Below, in pieces: positions 26,673 through 34,731 of a DNA stretch of 37,522 nt. A program made the translations under genes and the position numbers. The notes under the pieces were generated by a model. The model had not been told where the DNA came from and made no database searches. It saw only the letters and a list, made by a program, of their open reading frames with translations. The stretch spans positions 1 to 37,522 of the forward strand of contig CAZJHX010000103.1 in assembly GCA_964545715.1 (NCBI GenBank), given 5' to 3'. Source of the stretch: CAZJHX01 sp964545715 (GTDB lineage: Bacteria; Myxococcota_A; UBA9042; GCA-2863065). Position 1 is the first letter of the stretch. Every line of letters begins with the position of its first letter.

Positions 26673-27695
26673 TTACGCGGCGGCGCGGGAGGAGCGTAGG
26701 CAGGCCATCGTGCGGATAAGGTCCACGCAGCGGTTGGCGTAGCCGACCTCGTTGTCGTACCAGGAGACGATCTTGACCATGTCTTCGCCTACCGTCGTGG
26801 TGCAGGTCAGGTCGATGATGCTGCTGGCGGTGTGGCCGATGATGTCGCAGCCCACGATCGGGTCGTCGGTGGTCGCCAGGATGCCCTGCATGCGGCCGTT
26901 GGCGGCGCTGATGAGGGCGGCGTTGATCTCGGCGCGTGAAGCTGGGCGGTCGAGGTGGGCGACCAGGTCGACCAGGCTGCCGTCGGGGACCGGGACGCGC
27001 ACGGCCATTCCGTTGAGCTTTCCGTCGAGCTCGGGCAGGACGAGGCCAACCGCCTTGGCGGCCCCGGTGGTCGTCGGGATCATGGAGACGCTGGCGGCGC
27101 GCGCGCGGCGGAGGTCGCGGTGCGGGGCGTCCAGAACCGCCTGATCGTTGGTGTAGGCGTGAATGGTCGTCATCAGGCCGCTGCGCAGTCCGAAGGCGTC
27201 GTTCAGCACTTTTGCCAGCGGGGCCAGGCAGTTGGTGGTGCAGCTGGCGGCTGAGACGACCTCATGCTCGTGGCTGAGGACGTGGTCGTTGACGCCCATT
27301 ACGATGGTGGCGTCCACGCCGTCGGCGGGTGCGGAGACCAAGACGCGGGGAGCACCGGCGGCCAGGTGCGCCCGTGCGGCGCCCTTCTTGGTAAAGCGGC
27401 CGGTGCACTCCAAGACCATGTCTACGTTCAGACGGGCCCAAGGGAGCTTGGTCGGGTTCGGCTCGGCGGTCACCTCGATGTCACGGCCGTCGATTCGCAG
27501 GCCGTTGGGGATCTCCTCCACGGTGCCGGGATAGCGTCCGTGAACGGAGTCGTAGCGCAGCAGGTGCGCCAGTGTTCGTGTGTCGGCCAGGTCATTGATC
27601 GCTACTACGCGAATGCCCGATCCGGAGGTCGCTGCGACGCGCAGGGCCTGACGCCCGATGCGGCCGAAGCCATTGATACCCAGTCTAATCGCCAT
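26673..27695 (-). CDS. gap: Glyceraldehyde-3-phosphate dehydrogenase, type I
   Basis: A 340-residue enzyme oxidising glyceraldehyde 3-phosphate to 1,3-bisphosphoglycerate. The NAD-binding start is IRLGINGFGRIGRQ, with Asp35 (INDLAD) typical of NAD specificity. The catalytic SCTTNC has Cys152, and the assisting His179 lies in TTIHAYT. SWYDNEVGYANR near the end is the family C-terminal signature. The ATG at 27695 has GAGGA six bases upstream; an in-frame GTG four codons earlier overlaps that Shine-Dalgarno. No pgk or tpi is adjacent, so it is a stand-alone gene. It is divergent from the mevalonate operon and convergent with the repeat array. Confidence 0.97.
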   Translation of the reverse strand: MAIRLGINGFGRIGRQALRVAATSGSGIRVVAINDLADTRTLAHLLRYDSVHGRYPGTVEEIPNGLRIDGRDIEVTAEPNPTKLPWARLNVDMVLECTGRFTKKGAARAHLAAGAPRVLVSAPADGVDATIVMGVNDHVLSHEHEVVSAASCTTNCLAPLAKVLNDAFGLRSGLMTTIHAYTNDQAVLDAPHRDLRRARAASVSMIPTTTGAAKAVGLVLPELDGKLNGMAVRVPVPDGSLVDLVAHLDRPASRAEINAALISAANGRMQGILATTDDPIVGCDIIGHTASSIIDLTCTTTVGEDMVKIVSWYDNEVGYANRCVDLIRTMACLRSSRAAA

Positions 27696-27877
27696 TGTCG
27701 TCCTCACAACGTAAAGGCAGTTGCCAATTGAGTCACTTCGCCACCGCCAATCTTACGGTTCAAAACTCAGGACACAAGAGCTATGTAATCTGTAATGGTG
27801 TAAAGTTTTTGATAGTGCAAAGTGGGTTTGCATAGATCAGCTATTCGTCGCATGGGACGGTGTTTGACGGAGTGGCT

Positions 27878-28822
27878 ATGGTTGACGTAGAAGGCCCCGT
27901 GCTCGGCAGCCACACCACTTGCGGCAAGTTCATCCTGGTCGGGGAGCACTTTGTCGTACACGGCACGCCCGCGCTGGCGATGCCGCTTCACGCCGTCAGC
28001 ACGACGGTGTCGGTCGTGGCCAACCAGGGAGGCGACGGCCCACGGCTGATCTGTGACGTGGATGGCGACGCCGAGGCGCTGGCTCAGCGTTTGTTTGCAG
28101 CGGCCATGGAGCGCCTCGACATCTCACCACGGGCGGATTGGCGTGTTGCGGTCGAGTCGACCATTCCGATCGGATATGGGCTGGGCAGCTCCGCAGCGTT
28201 CTCCACGGCGCTGATCGGTGCACTCGCGCGTGCGCGCGGGCATGCGCTTGCGCCCGAACAACTAAACTCGGCGGCTCACGAGCTTGAGCGAATCGTTCAC
28301 GGCCGGCCGTCCGGCATCGACAACACGGTGGTGTCACGCGGCGAACCCGTGCGCTTCGTGCGCGGAACGGCGCCGGAGCGGATCGCGTGCGGTGGCGAAC
28401 TGCGCTTCGTCTTGGCGTCCTGCGGTTACCCTGGTTCAACGTTTGAGGCGGTCGCGTCGGTGCGCAGGCTGAGCGAGGCCGAGCCACGGCGTTTCGCCCC
28501 ACTGCTGGCTGCGGCGACGGCCCTTGTCGAGCACGCACAGGACGCCTTTTCGGCGGGCGACGCGCAGCGCCTTGGACCGCTTCTAGCGCAGAACCACAGC
28601 CTGCTCCAGCAGGTGGGGGTCTCCACCGCGGAGCTGGATCGCATAGTAGGCGCCGCGCTCGACGCCGGTGCCCTGGGCGCCAAGTTAACGGGGGCCGGGC
28701 AGGGCGGTTTCGCGCTCGCGTTGGTGGCGGGCCGGTCCGAAGGCGCCGCCGTGGCCGCGGCAATGCAGGCGGCCGGCGGGTCGCTCCCGATGACGACGAT
28801 TTTGGGTGGATCCCGCACATGA
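27878..28822 (+). CDS. mvk: Mevalonate kinase
   Basis: A 314-residue GHMP kinase phosphorylating mevalonate at the 5-position. The first strand GKFILVGEHFVVHGTPALAMPL is the mevalonate-kinase version of the GHMP N-terminal motif. The ATP loop PIGYGLGSSAAFSTAL and the C-terminal KLTGAGQGGFALAL complete the set, and RPSGIDNTVVSRG matches the segment containing the catalytic Asp. The ATG at 27878 has GGAG five bases upstream and is preferred to an in-frame GTG six codons earlier. The stop overlaps the next start (ATGA), and the two following genes complete the lower mevalonate pathway, which supports this assignment. Confidence 0.92.
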   Translation: MVDVEGPVLGSHTTCGKFILVGEHFVVHGTPALAMPLHAVSTTVSVVANQGGDGPRLICDVDGDAEALAQRLFAAAMERLDISPRADWRVAVESTIPIGYGLGSSAAFSTALIGALARARGHALAPEQLNSAAHELERIVHGRPSGIDNTVVSRGEPVRFVRGTAPERIACGGELRFVLASCGYPGSTFEAVASVRRLSEAEPRRFAPLLAAATALVEHAQDAFSAGDAQRLGPLLAQNHSLLQQVGVSTAELDRIVGAALDAGALGAKLTGAGQGGFALALVAGRSEGAAVAAAMQAAGGSLPMTTILGGSRT

Positions 28823-29790
28823 AAGCCACGGCGACCGCATGCTCAAACATCGCCCTCGTCAAGTACTGGGGCAAGCGCGACCTGCCGCTGAATCTGCCGG
28901 CCGCCAGCTCGCTGTCGATGACCCTGGGCGGGTTGACCACCACCACTACCGTGACCTTCGGCCAGGAGCACGACTCCCTGCACATCGACGGTGTGGCGCT
29001 GGGGCTCAAGAAGGCGGTGGCTGTTCTGGGCGAGATCCGCGCGCTTGCAGGCATCACGACCGGCGCTCGAGTGGAGTCCAGCAACGACTTTCCGACCGGC
29101 GCCGGGCTGGCGTCGTCCGCTTCCGGACTTGCCGCGTTGACGGTCGCCGCCGCTGCTGCCGCCTCCCTGGACCTCCCGCCCGAGGTGCTCAGCAGAATCG
29201 CGCGCCGCGGGTCCGGGTCCGCCACCCGCAGCTTGTTCGGCGGCTTCTCCCGCTGGGACGCCGGCACTGCCGCTGACGGCTCTGACAGCCACGCCGTGCC
29301 GCTGTTCGCGCGCTCGCACTGGGACCTGCGCGTGATCGTCGCAGTGGTGTCCGCGGCGACCAAACACGTCGGCAGTACCGAGGGTATGACGCACACGGCG
29401 GAGACCAGCCCGTTTCACGAGCCGTATCTGTCGACCGTGGACACCGACATCGCCGCCGCAACACACGCCATCGCGCAGCGCGACCTGACCGCGCTGGGCC
29501 GGGTCGCCGAGCGCTCCTGCCTGCGCATGCATGCGGCGATGGCCGCGGCGGACCCCGCGTTGATCTACCTGCAGTCCGGCAGCTGGCAGGTGATCGAGGC
29601 GGTCTACGCACTGCGTGCCGCGGGCGTTCCGTGCTTCTTCACCGCCGATGCCGGACCCAACATCAAGGTCTTTTGCGAGCCTGGCGCTATCCCGGCTGTG
29701 CGCGACGTCCTGTTGGGCCTGCGCTGCGTCAGCCGCCTCGTTGCGGCCTGCCCCGGACCGGCGGCCGCGGTCGTCAGTCGGGAGGCCTGA
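28819..29790 (+). CDS. mvaD: Diphosphomevalonate decarboxylase
   Basis: A 323-residue GHMP-family enzyme converting mevalonate 5-diphosphate to isopentenyl diphosphate. Family hallmarks are NIALVKYWGKRD (10-21), SNDFPTGAGLASSASG (88-103), SATRSLFGGFSRW (134-146) and TADAGPNIKVF (275-285), with Asp277 in the catalytic DAGPN position. KYWGKR and the intact ATP loop distinguish it from mevalonate kinases. It overlaps the mevalonate kinase stop by four bases and abuts the phosphomevalonate kinase start with no gap, so the three genes should be translated as a unit. Confidence 0.95.
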   Translation: MKATATACSNIALVKYWGKRDLPLNLPAASSLSMTLGGLTTTTTVTFGQEHDSLHIDGVALGLKKAVAVLGEIRALAGITTGARVESSNDFPTGAGLASSASGLAALTVAAAAAASLDLPPEVLSRIARRGSGSATRSLFGGFSRWDAGTAADGSDSHAVPLFARSHWDLRVIVAVVSAATKHVGSTEGMTHTAETSPFHEPYLSTVDTDIAAATHAIAQRDLTALGRVAERSCLRMHAAMAAADPALIYLQSGSWQVIEAVYALRAAGVPCFFTADAGPNIKVFCEPGAIPAVRDVLLGLRCVSRLVAACPGPAAAVVSREA

Positions 29791-30801
29791 GTGCGCCGGG
29801 GTATCACAGCGCCCGGAAAGCTGATGATCGCGGGCGAGTACTCGGTGCTCGGCCCCGCGGGCGAAGCCCTGGCGATGGCTGTCGCGCCCGGCTTGGAGGT
29901 CTTCTACGAGCCGTGCGACGAGTGGGTTTTGGAGCGCGCCGACACCGGCGCTGTGTGGCGATCCGGCCAGCCCGTGCCGGCGGACTTGCGCTTCGTACAA
30001 GCAGCCCTGCAGACCACCCGCGCGGTACTGGACGTGGCACCGCAACACATTACGACTGCAGTGCCGGCCTCCACAGGCACCGGCGTCCGCAAGCCGGGCG
30101 TTGGCGGCAGCGCCAGCGCGACGGTGGCGGTGGTGGGCGCGCTGTTCCATGCGTCCGGCCGCCAACCGCTGGACTGCGACGCAATCACGGATCTGGCAGT
30201 GCGGGCCCACGTGTCCGCGCAAGGCGGGCGGGGGTCGGGTTACGACATCGCCACAATCGCCCACGGCGGTCTCGTGCGCTGGCGCCCCCAACAGGTGGCG
30301 GGCGCGGTGGGCGGCGGCGATGCGGCACAGATCGCCTGGCCGGACGGACTCGTCGCCATCGCGGGCTACACAGGCAAGAGCGCCAGCACCACCGGCCTGA
30401 TCGAGGCGCTGGCCGAAATAGTCGAGCGGGACCGAGCAGCCGCAGCCCGGGCGTTGATAGCATTGAGCCGGCCGGTCGGCGCCCTGATCGACGCCTTCGA
30501 GCAGGGCGCTCTGCACACCATCCTTGCCGGCGTCGACGCCTGCCACGCCGCGCTGGTGCAGTGGGATCGCATCGGCGTCATCACCGACGAGGTCGCCGAC
30601 ATGATCGCGCTGGCGGTAAAACAGGGCGCCCACGCCAAAGTCTCGGGCGCCGGCGGCGGAGACTCAGTGCTGGCGTTCGCCAATGATCCCACGGTCATCG
30701 AGCACACAAAGGCCGCCTGGAGGGCCGCCGGTTACGAGCCCCTACCGTTCCAATTCAGTCCTTTGGGCGTTCGCGAAAAAAATGCGTCCAGCGAAGCTTG
30801 A
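29791..30801 (+). CDS. Phosphomevalonate kinase
   Basis: A 336-residue GHMP kinase. The N-terminal ITAPGKLMIAGEYSVLGPAGEALAM and the segment RGSGYDIATIAHGG are characteristic of bacterial phosphomevalonate kinases, and KVSGAGGGDSVLAF is the C-terminal GHMP motif. The ATP loop region (KPGVGGSASATVAVV) is more divergent than in its two neighbours. It supplies mevalonate diphosphate to the preceding decarboxylase. The GTG start directly follows the TGA of mvaD. Its own TGA overlaps the -35 of the tRNA promoter. No isomerase, HMG-CoA synthase or reductase is present in the window. Confidence 0.9.
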   Translation: MRRGITAPGKLMIAGEYSVLGPAGEALAMAVAPGLEVFYEPCDEWVLERADTGAVWRSGQPVPADLRFVQAALQTTRAVLDVAPQHITTAVPASTGTGVRKPGVGGSASATVAVVGALFHASGRQPLDCDAITDLAVRAHVSAQGGRGSGYDIATIAHGGLVRWRPQQVAGAVGGGDAAQIAWPDGLVAIAGYTGKSASTTGLIEALAEIVERDRAAAARALIALSRPVGALIDAFEQGALHTILAGVDACHAALVQWDRIGVITDEVADMIALAVKQGAHAKVSGAGGGDSVLAFANDPTVIEHTKAAWRAAGYEPLPFQFSPLGVREKNASSEA

Positions 30802-30826
30802 CTGTTGCGAGGTACTCCCTTACAAA
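30798..30826 (+). promoter_or_regulatory. Promoter of the tRNA-Val/tRNA-Asp unit
   Basis: TTGACT (30798-30803), 17 bases, TACAAA (30821-30826). The -35 overlaps the stop codon of the phosphomevalonate kinase gene. The expected start is about 30 bases before tRNA-Val. Confidence 0.6.
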
Positions 30827-30861
30827 CAGGCTCCGCGATCGGGGCTTAGGCCCATCGTTAT

Positions 30862-30934
30862 GGGCGAATAGCTCAGTTGGAAGAGCATCGGCCTTACAAG
30901 CCGAGGGTCGCTGGTTCAAGCCCAGTTTCGCCCA
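30862..30934 (+). tRNA. tRNA-Val (anticodon TAC)
   Basis: A complete cloverleaf of 73 nt. The acceptor stem is GGGCGAA/TTCGCCC, the D stem GCTC/GAGC, and the anticodon stem TCGGC/GCCGA with loop CTTACAA. The T stem is GCTGG/CCAGT. Discriminator A is at 30934. CCA is not encoded. Confidence 0.96.
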
Positions 30935-30953
30935 CCGCTCGCTTTGAAAACAC

Positions 30954-31027
<74 letters not shown>

Positions 31028-31051
31028 CCTCAACGCCCGAAGGGGCACCCG

Positions 31052-31083
31052 GAGCCCGCTTATTGAAGCGGGCTCTTCCTTTT
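31052..31083 (+). terminator. Intrinsic terminator of the tRNA unit
   Basis: A perfect 10-bp stem GAGCCCGCTT/AAGCGGGCTC with loop ATTG (31062-31065), followed by TTCCTTTT. It lies 24 bases after tRNA-Asp. The opposite-strand gene at 31060-31671 ends inside the loop. Confidence 0.85.
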
Positions 31084-31671
31084 GGTGGTCCCTGGGGACC
31101 AGTGCAGGCCGACTACCGCGTGGACCCTGCTTATGGAGCCGAGCATCGAGGGCGGGAGCTGCGTGTGGGCCTCCACGCCGAGCCGGATGGCGCCGAGTGG
31201 TATATCGAGTCCGAGGCGCCAGCCGATGCCCGATGGGTGTGTCCCCGATGTTTTGGTGGCTGGCGGCGGCTCGCCGCTGGAGAGGAAGACGGTCGGACCA
31301 GTACGCAGCTCGGCGAACACAACGGGCAGCATCGCCTCCACGGCGTAGATGTTCATGGTCCTGTTGAAGTCTCTGTCGCCTTTATACGTTCCGTGGCTGA
31401 CGTCTGCAGTGATTCGGACGTATGTGTGGAGCCGCAGCGCCACTCGCAGGCCGGCGTGGTCTCCGCTCGTGGACCAGCGGTCCTTAACGCCGGTATCGTG
31501 CGTGCCGGTGATGCACTGCGGCCCGACGAAGACGTCCACGCCCACTGAGAGGTCGTTGGCCTGAGCGTTCTGCGGCCCCGTCAGCGCGATCGCTGCCAGG
31601 ACGGCCAGGGCCGTGCCGGGGTAGCCGCACCCCACGTTGGAGTGCCGAACCCGATAATCTGGAGTACCCAC
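31060..31671 (-). CDS. Predicted exported, outer-membrane-barrel-like protein
   Basis: A 203-residue protein. A hydrophobic segment (TALAVLAAIALTGPQNAQA) about 19 residues in looks like a signal peptide cleaved before NDLSVGVDV. The mature part has alternating hydrophobic strands with short turns (VGVDVFVG, LRVALRLHTYVRITADVS, WRLGLDIPLGAIRLGVEAHTQL), as in small beta-barrel proteins. The GTG start at 31671 has GGAGG about nine bases upstream, lying inside a hairpin. A GTG at 31635 would give a more usual signal-peptide length. The TAA lies in the loop of the tRNA terminator. No specific family was recognised. Confidence 0.68.
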   Translation of the reverse strand: MGTPDYRVRHSNVGCGYPGTALAVLAAIALTGPQNAQANDLSVGVDVFVGPQCITGTHDTGVKDRWSTSGDHAGLRVALRLHTYVRITADVSHGTYKGDRDFNRTMNIYAVEAMLPVVFAELRTGPTVFLSSGEPPPATKTSGTHPSGIGWRLGLDIPLGAIRLGVEAHTQLPPSMLGSISRVHAVVGLHWSPGTTKRKSPLQ

Positions 31672-31678
31672 CTGCCGT

Positions 31679-31706
31679 TCCCTCCCTGAATCTGCGCTGG
31701 GAGGGA
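31679..31706 (-). promoter_or_regulatory. Hairpin that could hide the ribosome binding site
   Basis: In the minus-strand transcript TCCCTCCC pairs with GGGAGGGA (8 bp, 12-base loop). The downstream arm contains the GGAGG that serves the GTG at 31671. Closing the stem would block translation of the barrel-like protein. Confidence 0.5.
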
Positions 31707-31740
31707 GGACACTGCAGCCGGCGGGCCAATCGTGTTGGTA

Positions 31741-32580
31741 TCATCCGGACGTGACTTTCGTGAACGCGACGCGGATGTCGTTGCGGTCCGCAAAGATCTC
31801 GTCGACCGCCGTGTGGTCGATCAGCAGGCGCTCTACATCGCGGACCAGGCCCTTGGGCGAGCGCGCGTCACAGATCGTGTTGGCCAGCACGTCCACCAGG
31901 GCATCCTCTGAGTCGGGCACCATCTCGAGAAGCTCCTGAGCGGTCAGCTCGCGCAGGAAGGCGCGGGCGATGTCCGGGGCCTGAACCTCGAGCTCGGATT
32001 TGGCAGGCAGGTAGGGCTCGACCATCGCGAAGGCGGCCGGGCCCACTGCCGTGGCGGTCTCGCCGATGTGGCCCAGAGTCTCGTCGTCCGCGTTGACCAG
32101 GATCTGCTCGACGGCCCATTGAATGTCGTCGCTGGCGCCCGCGATGGGCTCCATGAACAGAATGGGCAACAGCAGGTCGCACAGCGCCTCGGGGTCCGCG
32201 CACTTGACCAGATAGGCCAGCGTGGAGAGGCGCGCCGGGCCGGCCATCAGCGGCCGGAGGTCGCCGACCACCAACACGATGGCGTCGTCATCTTCCAGCG
32301 CGCTGAAGATCGGGATGACGTCTTCCGCCAGCTCGGGCCGCGTCTGGTACACCTCATAGAGGGCCTCCAGGCAGACCGGGTCCTTGCGCTTCTCCAACTC
32401 CATCGCCGCACGCGTCGCCAGTAGGCCGAGCGGCGCGGTCTTCAAGAAATCGGCCATCGCACGTGTCGTGCGCTTGCCCTTCTTGGCGGTGATGGCTTCC
32501 ATAGCTTTTGCGGCGAGCGGGTTATCCGGCGGGTCAAGCAATGCGACCAGGGCGGGAACGCTCTCGGGGAGTTGATCCAT
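31741..32580 (-). CDS. HEAT-like helical repeat protein
   Basis: A 279-residue soluble protein, acidic, with no signal peptide or membrane helix. It consists of helix pairs with HEAT/armadillo character (VPALVALLDPPDNPLAAKAMEAI, GLLATRAAMELEKRKDPVCLEALYEVY, PARLSTLAYLVKCADPEALCDLLLPIL). No catalytic motif is visible, and a protein-binding scaffold is likely. The ATG at 32580 has AAGGAG six bases upstream. It lies 43 bases downstream of the DNA ligase gene on the same strand, so the two may be co-transcribed, but nothing ties it to DNA repair by sequence. Confidence 0.8.
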   Translation of the reverse strand: MDQLPESVPALVALLDPPDNPLAAKAMEAITAKKGKRTTRAMADFLKTAPLGLLATRAAMELEKRKDPVCLEALYEVYQTRPELAEDVIPIFSALEDDDAIVLVVGDLRPLMAGPARLSTLAYLVKCADPEALCDLLLPILFMEPIAGASDDIQWAVEQILVNADDETLGHIGETATAVGPAAFAMVEPYLPAKSELEVQAPDIARAFLRELTAQELLEMVPDSEDALVDVLANTICDARSPKGLVRDVERLLIDHTAVDEIFADRNDIRVAFTKVTSG

Positions 32581-32623
32581 GCCGTCTCCTTAACACAGGG
32601 GCTGTTGCCTGGCTAGAGTCTAA

Positions 32624-34711
32624 TCACGCACCGAGCATGGTGAGGAGGGCGGCCTCATCCAGAATGTCGACGCCGAGCTTCTCGGCTTTGGCCAGTTTGC
32701 TGCCCGCTTCGGCCCCCGCGACGACGAAGTCCGTCTTTTTGGAGACGGAGCCCGTGACCTTGCCGCCTGCGGCTTTTATCAGCTCGCCCGCCTGGCTGCG
32801 TTTCAGTGTGGGCAGCGTGCCCGTCAACACGAAGGTCTTCCCCGCGACCCCCTCGACCGCCTCGGTGCGCGCGATTACAGCCTCGGTATTCACGCCGGCC
32901 GCGTGCAGCCCCTCCAACACTGCGCGAACCGCGCCCGAGTGCAGCTCCGAGAAGATACTGTCCGCGGTTTTTCGCGCCATGCCGTCTATCGCGCCGTTGC
33001 CTTTGTCCGGCGCGACCAGGGCGATGGCCTCTTCGTCGCCCGCCATGTACCGGTCCGCAAAGTCCAGGAGCGCCGCCGCCGACCCGAAGTGCGCGGCCAG
33101 GTCGCCCGCCATCGTCGTCCCGACGTGCCGTATCGCCATCCCGATGAGAACGCGGCTGAGTCCGCGCTCCTTGGCCCGCTCCAGCGCCTCCGTGGCGTTC
33201 TGCGCGCTCTTTTCGCCCATGCGGTCCAGGTCCGCCAGCTGCTCGGTCGTCAGCGCAAACAGGTCAACCGGCGAGCGTACGCCCAACAGCTCCACGACCT
33301 GGTCGACCAGCGCCGCGCCAAAGCCGTCGATATCCATGGCGCCTCGGCTGGCAAAGTGCTTCAGCCGCTCCCGCACCTGATCCGGGCACGCCGGGTTGGG
33401 GCAGTAGATGAAGATCTCCTCGCTCACCGCCTCGGTCTGGCACGACGGGCAGCGAGTCGGCGCCTGGTACACGACGGCGTGATCCGGGCGCTTGGACTCC
33501 TCCACGCTCACAACCTGCGGGATGATCTCGCCGGCCTTCTCCACGTAGACCGTGTCCCCGATGCGCACGTCCTTGCGCCGCAGCTCCACAAAGTTGTGCA
33601 GCGACGCCCGCGAGACCGTCGTGCCCGCCACAAACACCGGCGCCAGCTCCGCCACCGGCGTCAGCTTGCCGCTCTTGCCGACCTGAACCTTGATATCCAG
33701 CAGCGTCGTCGACCGCCGCTCAGCCGGGAACTTGTAGGCGACCGCCCAGTGCGGATGGTGGCCCGTGCCGCCCAGCGCGTCGTAGTAACGCAGCTCGTCC
33801 AGCTTGATGACCATGCCGTCGATGTCGTAAGGAAGCTGCTCGCGCCGGACACCGTAACCCTCGCAGTACGCAAAGGCGCTCATCGCGTCTTCGGCCACAT
33901 GGATCTCGTCCAGATAGACCGAAGCGCCCGCCTCCGCCAGCCAGCCCAGGATCTCGGACTGACGGCCCGGCAGCGCGACGTCCTCGTGCCACGGCACCTG
34001 GTACAGAAACGACCGGATCCCCGCCCGCTCCAGACCCTCGGGCTCTTTGCGCTTCATCAAGCCGGCACACCCATTGCGCGGGTTGATGATCCGCCGCTCG
34101 CCCGCGGCCGCCAGCTGGTTGTTGTACGCAGCAAACGCGTGGCTGGGCCAGTACAGCTCTCCGCGCACTTCTAGCGTGCCGGTCACGCCCCGAAGCGACG
34201 CCGGCACCGCTCGCGCCCGCCGAACCTGGCGCGTGATGTCGTCTCCACTGCGCCCGTCTCCCCGCGTCACCGCCCGCAGCAGCCCGCCGCTCTTGTAGAT
34301 CAGCGAGACCCCGATGCCGTCGATCTTGGGCTCCACCAGGAGCGGCAGCTTGGCGTCGTCCGCCAGTTCCAGGTCCTTGCGCCGGCGGTCGTACCAGCGC
34401 GTCAGCTGCTCGCCCAGAGGCATCGGCTCACCCTTGCTCGTACGCCGGTTGGGCGTCAGCTTCTCCAGCGACAACATCGGGACGCGATGCTGGACCTGCG
34501 TGAAGCCCTCGGTCTTATCGGCGCCGGGGGTCTGGTCCAGGCGCGCATCTGTGTCCACCCCCAATTCGTCGGCGAGCTGCGCATAGCGGTCGAACATGTC
34601 GTCGAAGGTGGCGTCGGGGATCTCCGGCGCACCGGCGCGATATGCTCGCTCGTGATAGGCGATTTGCTCGCGGAGCGCTTCCAGCTCCTGCCGTTGTTTC
34701 TCAGATGCCAT
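32624..34711 (-). CDS. ligA: NAD-dependent DNA ligase
   Basis: A 695-residue LigA joining nicked DNA with NAD as cofactor. The Ia and adenylation domains include the catalytic KIDG (Lys129), RGDGRSGDDIT and YDIDGMVIKLD. An OB domain follows, then a four-Cys zinc finger (Cys421, 424, 437, 442), helix-hairpin-helix repeats, and a C-terminal BRCT domain (about 615-695, GKTFVLTGTLPTLKRSQAGELI). The usual NPRNAAAGSLRQ segment reads NPRNGCAGLMKRK, and there is a short insertion after HRVPMLSL, so it is a divergent member. All catalytic residues are present. The ATG lies 20 bases after the GH9-GH18 stop, with no evident Shine-Dalgarno. Confidence 0.95.
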   Translation of the reverse strand: MASEKQRQELEALREQIAYHERAYRAGAPEIPDATFDDMFDRYAQLADELGVDTDARLDQTPGADKTEGFTQVQHRVPMLSLEKLTPNRRTSKGEPMPLGEQLTRWYDRRRKDLELADDAKLPLLVEPKIDGIGVSLIYKSGGLLRAVTRGDGRSGDDITRQVRRARAVPASLRGVTGTLEVRGELYWPSHAFAAYNNQLAAAGERRIINPRNGCAGLMKRKEPEGLERAGIRSFLYQVPWHEDVALPGRQSEILGWLAEAGASVYLDEIHVAEDAMSAFAYCEGYGVRREQLPYDIDGMVIKLDELRYYDALGGTGHHPHWAVAYKFPAERRSTTLLDIKVQVGKSGKLTPVAELAPVFVAGTTVSRASLHNFVELRRKDVRIGDTVYVEKAGEIIPQVVSVEESKRPDHAVVYQAPTRCPSCQTEAVSEEIFIYCPNPACPDQVRERLKHFASRGAMDIDGFGAALVDQVVELLGVRSPVDLFALTTEQLADLDRMGEKSAQNATEALERAKERGLSRVLIGMAIRHVGTTMAGDLAAHFGSAAALLDFADRYMAGDEEAIALVAPDKGNGAIDGMARKTADSIFSELHSGAVRAVLEGLHAAGVNTEAVIARTEAVEGVAGKTFVLTGTLPTLKRSQAGELIKAAGGKVTGSVSKKTDFVVAGAEAGSKLAKAEKLGVDILDEAALLTMLGA

Positions 34712-34731
34712 GACGCGGGATGCTAGCAGAC

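Noticed and set aside
26511..26699. Small plus-strand frame with 17-residue repeats
   Set aside because: The repeat is a multiple of three (51 bp), so any frame through it stays open. It lacks a Shine-Dalgarno and runs into the end of gap.
28843..30633. 596-codon minus-strand frame over the mevalonate operon
   Set aside because: It is antisense to three well-supported enzymes. Its composition is that of a shadow frame.
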